Origin: Amyelois transitella
Lineage: Eukaryota; Arthropoda; Insecta; Lepidoptera; Pyralidae
Direction: 5' to 3'
Length of the DNA: 64,000 bases
Assembly (NCBI RefSeq): GCF_032362555.1
Contig: NC_083533.1
Span: 3,415,001-3,479,000 of the forward strand
Positions 56,668-64,000 of this stretch are shown here, one piece after another (position 1 is the first letter of the stretch; each line of letters opens with the position of its first letter). The notes beneath the pieces are model-generated. The model did not search any database and was not told where the DNA came from. It saw only the letters and a program-made list of their open reading frames with translations. A program made the position numbers and the translations under genes.

Positions 56668-59600
56668 CTGTGAAATAAAATAAAAAATTTATTAAATCCA
56701 TATCCTTTCCCATGGATGACGTAAAAGGCAATAAGGAAAAACTCATAAACTTGGGATTCTTCTTTCAGGCGATGGGCTAGCAACCTGTCACTATTTGAAT
56801 CTCAATGCTATCATTAAGCCAAACAGCTCAACATGGCTTATAAGTCTTTTCAAGACTGTTGGCTCTGTCTACCCCGCAAGGGATATAGACGTGATTATAT
56901 GTATGTGAGATCGTGGCAAGTGGAAAGATGTAGTCTCTGCCTACCCCTCCGGGAAAGAGGCGTGATTTTATGTATTTATGTGTATGTATGCAATTTACTT
57001 ACTTAATACAAGGTATGTTCCAAAAGCTTTGGTCTCTGCCGTACTCCTCGCCATCTTCTATTGTCTGTGGCATATCTTTGCCCGTGGACTCTGGCAGGAA
57101 GAGGCATAGACAACCACCCAAAATTCCCAGCGCGCCGAGAATAAGGAGGGGTATTATTGTGTTTATTGTTGCCTGAAAAGAAATACAGACAAACATACAC
57201 ATAATCAGTTCTGTATCCTTTGCGGGGTAGACAGAGTCAAGAGTGTTGAAAAGACTGAATGAGACTAATCAATTTGAATTGAGATTCGAATAGTGACAGG
57301 TTGCTAGCCCATCGCCTATAGGAAGAATCCCTAGTTCATTAGCCTATCCCTTACTCGCCCTTAACAACATCCATGGGAATGAGATAGAGTGGTTGTTAAC
57401 TTTGAGGCTTCACTCTTTTAAGAAATTTCAGGAGTTTTCAGGAAAATGAGATGCTTCGTTATTACTTTTGAATCTCAATTCTATCATTATGCCAAACAGC
57501 TGAACGTGGCCTAACTCTGTTTGCGAGACTGTCGGCCCTGTCCACCACGCAAGGGATATAGACGTGATTATATGTATGTTTAATATGTATTTACTTGTAT
57601 GTATGTGTGGAGGGAAAGGTCGGAGTGGGAAGACCTAGACGAACGTATCTTGATCAAATTAAGGACGTCCTGGTAAAGGGTCAGGTCAAAAGTACCCGAA
57701 ACCGCCGAGCTAGCATGAAGAGAGTTATGAATGTGGATGAAGTGAAGGAAGTATGCAGAGATTGTGGCAAGTTGAAAGAGGTAGTCTCCCCCCCCTCCGG
57801 GACCGAGGCGTGATTTTATGTATGTATGTGTGCCGTGTGGTTCCCGGCACCATTACAAAAAAGAATAGAACCACTCCATCTCTTTCCCACGGATGTCGTA
57901 AAAGGCGACTAAGGGATAGGCTTATAAACTTGGGATTCCTCTTTTAGGTGATGGGCTAGCAACCTGTCACTATTTGAATCTCAATTCTATCACTAAGCCA
58001 AACAGCTGACCGTGGCCTATCAGTCTTTTCAAGACTGGTGGCTCTGTCCACCCCGCAAGGGATATAGACGTGATTATATGTATGTTTAATATGTATTTAC
58101 TTACCAAATAAACGATGTAAGGCACTAATATGGTCGCAACATAACCCATTATGTGTATAAACGCCAACCCCTGCGCTCTGACCACGGTCGGCAGGAGTTC
58201 AGCGGCGTATTGCATGCCAATGTTGAAGGAAATGTTGACGGCGAAGCGACCGACAATAGCTAGAGACGCTGATGGTATACCTGGGAATCGAAGCGATTAA
58301 TTAAACATTATTCTTCTGTAAGCACGTCTATATTCCTTGCGGGGTGGACAGAGTTAACAGTCTTGAAGACTACCAGTCTTCAGCGCGCGCTTCCGCGTTC
58401 AGCTGCTAGGCTAAATGATAGAATTGAGTTTTAAATTGTGACAGGTTGCTAGCCTATCGCCTATTATTAAGCCAAACAGCAGAACGTGGCCATTCAGTCT
58501 TTTTAAGACTGTTAGTTCTGTCTACCCCGCAAGGGATAAAGACGTGATTATATGTATGTGTGTAAATACAATTAAAATCATCCACAAGAGGAATGTAATT
58601 CTGTATTAAGACGTGAATCAGACTGCATTATAGTATAGAAAAATAAATCAGTCTTTTTAAGACTTTTGGGTCTGTCTAGCCCGCAAGGGATAAAGACGTT
58701 ATTATATGTTTGTTTGTAATAGTTACATTGCATAGAAATTTACACAGCAACAAGAAAATAGTACAAAGGTAGTTATAAAAGAAACAAATCACTTGCAACG
58801 GCGGACTTATCCAATGAAGGGATCTCTTACAGTCAACCGATGTATATGTATGTATGTATGTGAAATTGGTGTGTGTACGGATAGCGGCAAATTTTCGAAA
58901 ATGTCGCTATGGAACTTACTACTACTTACTACTAATGGAGTGTCGTGTGGTTCCCGGCACCATTACAAAAAAGAATAGGACCACTCCATCTCTTTCCCAC
59001 GGATGTCGTAAAAGGCGACTAAGAGATATGCTTATAAACTTGGGATTCCTCTTTTAGGCGACGGGCTAGCAACCTGTCACTATTTGAATCTCAATTCTAT
59101 CACTAAGCCAAACAGCTGAGCGTGGCCTATCAGTCTTTTCAAGACTGGTGGCTCTGTCTACCCGGCTAGGGATATAGAAGTGATCATATGTATGTATGTA
59201 TGTATGTATGGAACTTACCAATAGGTACCGCTGCGGCCAAGATGCTGAAGACACCGCTGATGACCATAGATCCAAATGACATCCAGCGACGACCGATCCT
59301 GCAATAACAACAGCAGAATAAATAAATAAATATATATATACGGGACAAATTACACAGATTAAGTTAGCCTCGAAGTAAGTTCGAGACTTGTGTTACGAGA
59401 TACTAACTCAACGATACTATATTTTGTAATAAATTCTTATATACATAGATAAACATCCAAGACTCAAGGCAATCAGAAAAAGTTCGTTTCTCATCATGAC
59501 CTAACCGGGATTCGAACCCGCGACCTCCGGTGTCACAGACATGCGCACTACCGATGCGCCATTTAAAAACTAATACATACCTACTCTGACCAAGAGTATA

Positions 59601-62600
59601 TACTGTACAAGGTTCTAAATATATGAAGGAAAATTTACATCCATGGTCAAAATTCTTTTTCATCATGACAAGACCAGTTATTGAATCCCAACGTTACGGA
59701 AACCAATAAAGAAATAAGTACCTACACTTACATAAGGGGTAGGCTTACAAACTTGGGATTCTTCTTTTAGGCGATGGGCCAGCAACCTGTCACTATTTGA
59801 TTCTTAATTCTATCTTAAAGCCAAAAAGCTGAACGTGACCTATCAGTCTTTTCAAGACTGTTGGCTCAGTCTACCCGCAAGGGATATAGACGTGATTACA
59901 TACATACATACATAAAAATCACGCCTCTTTCCCGGAGGGGTAGGCAAAGACTACCTCTTTCCACTTGCCACGATCTCTGCACACTTCCTTCGCTTCATCC
60001 ACATTCATAACTCTCTTCATGCAAGCTCGGCGGTTTCGGGTACTTTCGACCTGACCCTTTACCAGGACGTCCTTAATTTGATCAAGATACGTATAGACGT
60101 GATTATATGTATGTATGTCTGTACACTTACATATCCAAGCTCAGAATGAGCAGGATGTCAGCTGGGAACTCGGTAGCCGTAGCCACTGTGAACGTAACAA
60201 ACATGTCCAGCCCCAAAGACCCGACATTCCTGACGTGGCCATCGAAGACCATGGCTATGGACATCCAGATGATGACCAGAAGAATGCTGTGGCGGCGCAG
60301 ACGAGGAGTCTTGAAGAGGTCTGCCGCGGAATAGTTCTTGATTTCTCGCTCTGTTCTCGCTATTTCTGCGGCTGTCTCCTGGGTAATAAAGAGAAGATTA
60401 CGTGGTATCCTCTTGTGGGCAACTTTAGTTGTAATTACATACATACATATAATCACGCCTATATCCCTTGTGGGAAAGATAAAGATAACAGTCTTGAAAA
60501 GACTGATACGCCACGTTCAGCTGTTTGGCTTAATGATAGAATTGAGATTAAAATTGTGACAGGTTGCTAGCCCATATCGCCTGAAAGGAGAATCCCAAGT
60601 TTGTAAGCCAATCCCTTAGTCGCCTTTTATGATTTGCATTTGATTCCCCTGATCTATGTGACAGGTACTTGAAGATCCAATGGAAATCACTTTGTGAAAT
60701 TTACCGCATTACCCTTTTCTAGATCATGGTCAAAGACAGAGTCAGGGCTTCGTTCCAGGGGATTTTAACTAGAATAAAGACCAGGGGAGATGAGGTCAAA
60801 TGGGAGTCACTTCGTGTAAAAACCTGACTCACCCAATCCAGGATACATGGTCAATGGTCTCCGAATAGTGAGGATGGAACCAGGACTAAAGCCAAGAGGA
60901 AGATCAAGAAACTCCTGAGGATGAGTTTATAGCTGAACGTGGCCATTCAGTCTTTTTAAGACTGTTGGCTCTGTCTACCCCGCAAGGGATATAGACGTGA
61001 CCATATGTATGTATGTATGAGTTTACATTCCTGAACGTAATTTACCTTAGCACGGAAATGAATACTTACCCTGAATTCTTTTATAATTTCATCAGGTATT
61101 TTCTTCTTGTTTATCGTTTCAACCCTCTTCATAATTTTAATGGCTTCTTCGGTACGACCTTGAGAAATGAGCCACCTGAAATTAAAGATATTTTTCTTTA
61201 CAAATGCAGTCTGATTCACGTCTTAATACAGAATAACATTTCCTTTTTTTGGGGGTTTAATTGTATTTACACACATACATTAAATCACGTCTATATCCCT
61301 TGCGGAATAGACAGAGGCAACAGTCTTGAAAGGACTGATAGGCTAAGTTCAGCTTAATGATAGTACTGAAATTCAAATAGTGACAGGTTGCTAGCCCATC
61401 GCCTAAAAAAGAATCCCAAGTTTGTAAGCCTACCCCATAGTCGCCTTTTACGACATCCATGGGAAAGAGATGGAGTGGTCCTATTCTTTTTGTATTGGTG
61501 CCGGGAACCACACGGCACAATGGACAATGCGATCAGCATTTTGGGCACGCCATCAGATTTCGAAGATCGTTTGACCTATCCTTGACATTTCATCTACTTC
61601 CTCCTGGCTCCTGGCAAAAAAGAATAGGACCACTCCATCCCTTTCCCATGGATGTCGTTAAAGGCGACTAAGGAATAGGCTTACAAACTTGGGATTCTTT
61701 TTTAGGCGATGTTCTAACAACCTGTCACTATTTCAATCTCAATTCTATCATTAAGCCAAATAGCTGAACGTGGCCATGCAGTGCTTTCAAGACTGTTAGC
61801 TCTGTCTACCTCGCAAGGGATATAGACGTGACCATATGTATGTTATGTTATGACTCACCTGGCACTCTCAGGAACAACCCAAGGTGTCAGAATAGCCAGT
61901 CCTAAAGGCACACTAGTGATGAGGGTGTAGACCTTCCAATCAGCGACAGCCAAGGCTATCCAAGGCAGCAGGCAGGCAGCGAATGTGAAGTAGACGGCAA
62001 TAGACATATTGGCTACGAAGGTACGCCATTTTGGACCAACGTATTCGACAACTGTAATGATCAGAGATCGGAATAGGTAGATTTATTTTATGTACTTGCA
62101 TCATGAATTAACATAGAAAGCATAACATGGATAAGCCTCTTTTCCGGGATTCCATTTCAGTACTTACACTTACAGTAAACTACATTGTCCGCGGGTGACA
62201 GGACTACAATTTACGTGAACGAAGTCGGGGGAAAACAGCTACCACTAATATACTATTCTTCATCCCACTTGTAAAAATTCCGAAAAAAATCTTAATAATT
62301 TACAAATCCCGCAATCCCGGACGAGGGTATGTCCATATTAATATATACGTTTCAGTTCATTGACCCCAATTCAATCTACCTATTAAGATTTTTAGTAATG
62401 ATAGATAGATAGATAAAACTCTTTATTGCACCATAAGAGTAAAACATACAACTTATTTTAAAATATGGAAGTGAAAAAAAAAAAAAAATTTCTAAAAAAA
62501 AAAAAAAATTAAGAAATGTTTTTAAATTTTGATTACAGACAGTTAATAGTCTTACCGATGATGTACATGATGATGAAACAGTTATCATAAGCTATGCCCA

Positions 62601-64000
62601 CTAGGAACCGGCAGAGGCAGAATGACCAGAAACTGTTGCTGAATGCCGTCCCGACGCCCGCGGCGAATCCAATCAGGTTCGTTCCTGTCAAAAAATATTT
62701 TACTCATACACCGTTTATTATAGAAAATTCTGATAAAATTTCGCTATATAAAAATATAAATAATTTGTGAATTGTAAATATTGTTTGATGTACCCTACTC
62801 ATCTCATTTTAAGTGGAATGTAATTTCTTTATGAGAATAAAGTTCTTTAAACCTAACCTAACCTAAAGTCCTTCAAGGTCTCTGTCTCTTATTCTGTCGT
62901 ATCTAATTCAGAAGAGAAATACTGTCGTAGCTAATTCAGAAGAGAAATTCTGTCGTATCTAATTCACAAGAGAAATACTGTCGTAGCTATTTCAGAAGAG
63001 AAATTCTGTCGTAGCTAATTCACAAGAGAAATACTGTCGTAGCTATTTCAGAAGAGAAATTCTGTCGTAGCTAATTCACAAGAGAAATACTGTCGTAGCT
63101 ATTTCAGAAGAGAAATTCTGTCGTAGCTAATTCAGAAGAGAAATTCTGTCGTAGCTAATTCAGAAGAGAAATTCTGTCGCAGCTAATTCAGAAGAGAAAT
63201 ACTGTCGTAGCTAATTCAGAAGATATTTTTAAAAACTATAATGTTAAACTTGAGATTCCTCTTGTAGGCGATGGGCTAGCAACCTGTCACTATTTTAATC
63301 TCAATTCCATCATTAAGACATACAGTTGAACGACTGAACGTGTCCTTTCACACTTTTCAAGACTGTTGGCTCTGTCTACCCAGCAAGGCATATATACATA
63401 TAGAAGTGACTTTTATGTATATTTAATTATCTTACCCAGTAAAGCAGGAATCCTCCCATATTTGTCAGCAATCCATCCGAATACCAGGCCCCCGACTATG
63501 GCACCTCCAAAGAAAACAGACTGAGCGGTCGCTGGATAGTTGTCTCTCTCGCACACCCATCCTAACTGAGGGCGAAAAAGCGAGAAGAGATTGAAGCAAT
63601 ATTCTTAGTAACATTATAAATAATAAAGGAAGTTTTAATAAATAAATATATATAGAACAAATAACACAATAAATCACATTCAAATTTTTGTTTGCATCAT
63701 ATAAGTACAACAGTTAGTCTCGAAGTAAGTTCGAGACTTGTGTTACGAGATACTAACTCAACGATACTATATTTTATACTAATACTTATACAGATAAACA
63801 TCCAATACCCAGGTCAATCAGACAAAGTTCGTTTCTCATCATGCCCTGGCCGGGATTCGAACCCGGGACCTCCGGTGTCACAGACAAAACTCACCTGTGT
63901 AGCTATAGTTTCGTATGGTATATCAGTGAAATTAAACTCCCAGGATTCACATTTCTTCACTGGCCAGGAGTCATCGGGTGCCGATATACCTTCGTTTAGA
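56643..64000 (-). CDS. SLC22-family transporter (organic cation/carcinine type), 5' end outside window
   Basis: Plasma-membrane carrier of the major facilitator superfamily. Exons in gene order: >64000-63895, 63565-63436, 62684-62556, 62051-61859, 61175-61070, 60378-60131, 59298-59219, 58280-58105, 57172-57003, 56667-56643. Phases all match; 453 residues are visible. Landmarks: extracellular loop KKCESWEFNFT; LGWVCERDNYPATAQSVFFG; motif FGWIADKYGRIPALLG between helices 2 and 3; CRFLVGIAYDNCF; EYVGPKWRT; PESARWLISQGRTEEA before the cytoplasmic loop; IGRRWMS; and AELLPTVVRAQG near helix 11, all typical of SLC22. It looks closest to the insect carcinine-transporter (CarT) group from memory, but several insect paralogues share these motifs, so the substrate is uncertain. 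The N-terminus and first helix lie beyond the window. Confidence 0.93.
57605..57828 (+). mobile_element. LINE 3' end, most complete C-terminus on the + strand
   Basis: Encodes [50 protein letters not shown] and PPSGTEA with TGA, then ttttatgtatgtatgtg. The next TATG-tail SINE starts in its tail at 57829. Confidence 0.85.
57829..58085 (+). mobile_element. Full TATG-tail SINE next to transporter exon
   Basis: Starts tgccgtgtggttcccggcac and ends gattatatgtatgt. The donor of exon 58105-58280 follows within 20 bases. Confidence 0.9.
58450..58720 (+). mobile_element. TATG-tail SINE 3' pieces
   Basis: 58450-58562 (ggccattcagtcttttt to tatgtatgtgtg) and a second 3' end at 58645-58718 (tctagcccgcaagggataaa). 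A minus piece lies at 58322-58460. Confidence 0.65.
58943..59212 (+). mobile_element. Full TATG-tail SINE abutting a transporter donor
   Basis: Starts gtcgtgtggttcccggcacc. The (tatg)n tail ends at 59210, eight bases before the end of the donor of exon 59219-59298. Confidence 0.9.
59325..59565 (-). mobile_element. tRNA-derived SINE
   Basis: From tatatacgggacaaattac to accgatgcgccat. B box gggattcgaacccgcg. Confidence 0.88.
59735..60118. mobile_element. SINE and LINE 3' ends before transporter exon
   Basis: Plus TATG-tail SINE 59735-59900, minus LINE 3' end 59910-60092, then a SINE tail piece (agacgtgattatatgtatg) ending 12 bases before the donor of exon 60131-60378. Confidence 0.7.
60430..61018. 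mobile_element. Repeat cluster in transporter intron
   Basis: Minus TATG-tail SINE 60436-60650, family E repeat about 60750-60910, plus SINE 3' end 60930-61018. Confidence 0.65.
61268..61852. mobile_element. Two inverted TATG-tail SINEs
   Basis: Minus copy 61268-61525 (ends gtgccgggaaccacacggcac) and plus copy about 61613-61852, whose tail (gtatgttatgttatg) ends six bases before the end of the donor of exon 61859-62051. Together they could form a long hairpin in the transcript. Confidence 0.8.
62900..63225. repeat. 30-bp minisatellite, about 11 copies
   Basis: The unit (ctgtcgtagcta, atttcagaagagaaat and close variants) is repeated in register with alternating a/t and c/g variants that suggest a 60-base higher-order unit. 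It lies in a transporter intron. A decayed plus TATG-tail SINE follows at about 63245-63420. Confidence 0.88.
63715..63885 (-). mobile_element. tRNA-derived SINE truncated next to a transporter donor
   Basis: Ends at ggtgtcacagaca, missing the first ~35 bases of the tRNA part. The donor of exon 63895 begins within about ten bases. A poorly matching stretch (63640-63710) replaces the usual tail. Confidence 0.85.

Noticed and set aside
57595..57813. ORF GRPRRTYLDQIKDVLVKG as a host gene
   Set aside because: The same peptide recurs at many sites followed by (TATG)n. It is the C-terminus of a LINE.
60115..60570. Plus-strand ORF of 151 codons
   Set aside because: Antisense of the transporter exon 60131-60378 running into a minus SINE.
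62900..63225. Regularly spaced 30-bp repeats resembling a CRISPR array
   Set aside because: Units are directly adjacent with no unique spacers, and the setting is an animal gene intron. It is a minisatellite.

Overview
The window is nuclear DNA of a moth or butterfly (Lepidoptera). It holds spliced eukaryotic genes with GT-AG introns. It also carries lepidopteran retroposon debris: LINE 3' ends with the CCCGCGACTTCGTCCGCG motif, a tRNA-derived SINE, and a very abundant short retroposon ending in (TATG)n. I see no prokaryotic or viral features. All exon models below were read by hand from splice sites and reading frame. Every chain closes in frame.

Layout. (1) About 1-18430, + strand: glycogen synthase (GlyS), with its 5' end outside the window. 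Sixteen exons are visible, plus one candidate alternative last exon. Three introns carry tandem copies of the preceding exon's 3' end together with its splice donor. (2) About 18430-21960: AT-rich intergenic DNA. (3) 35179-21964, - strand: gene A, a secreted, acidic, low-complexity protein of about 1154 residues. It has 16 exons that all break between codons, a TATA/Inr promoter, and one large exon of 7-residue Ser/Thr/Glu repeats. (4) 54395-37872, - strand: gene B, also secreted, disordered and rich in dibasic sites. It is one gene of about 2261 residues or two adjacent genes joined through an exon that contains an internal start. (5) 64000-56643, - strand: an SLC22 (organic cation/carcinine type) transporter lacking its N-terminus.

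A large share of the non-coding sequence is mobile-element debris. Two points stand out. First, the TATG-tailed SINE and a LINE share a 3' hairpin with a compensatory base-pair change, and in the LINE that hairpin lies inside the last codons of its ORF. This suggests a LINE-SINE partnership. Second, the (TATG)n tails lie within about 25 bases of at least 16 splice junctions, always tail-first, and in some cases the donor sequence is built from or duplicated by the insertion.

The three gene groups show no obvious shared pathway. GlyS is cytosolic glycogen synthesis, the transporter is a plasma-membrane carrier, and genes A and B look like extracellular structural or matrix proteins of unknown function lying side by side.
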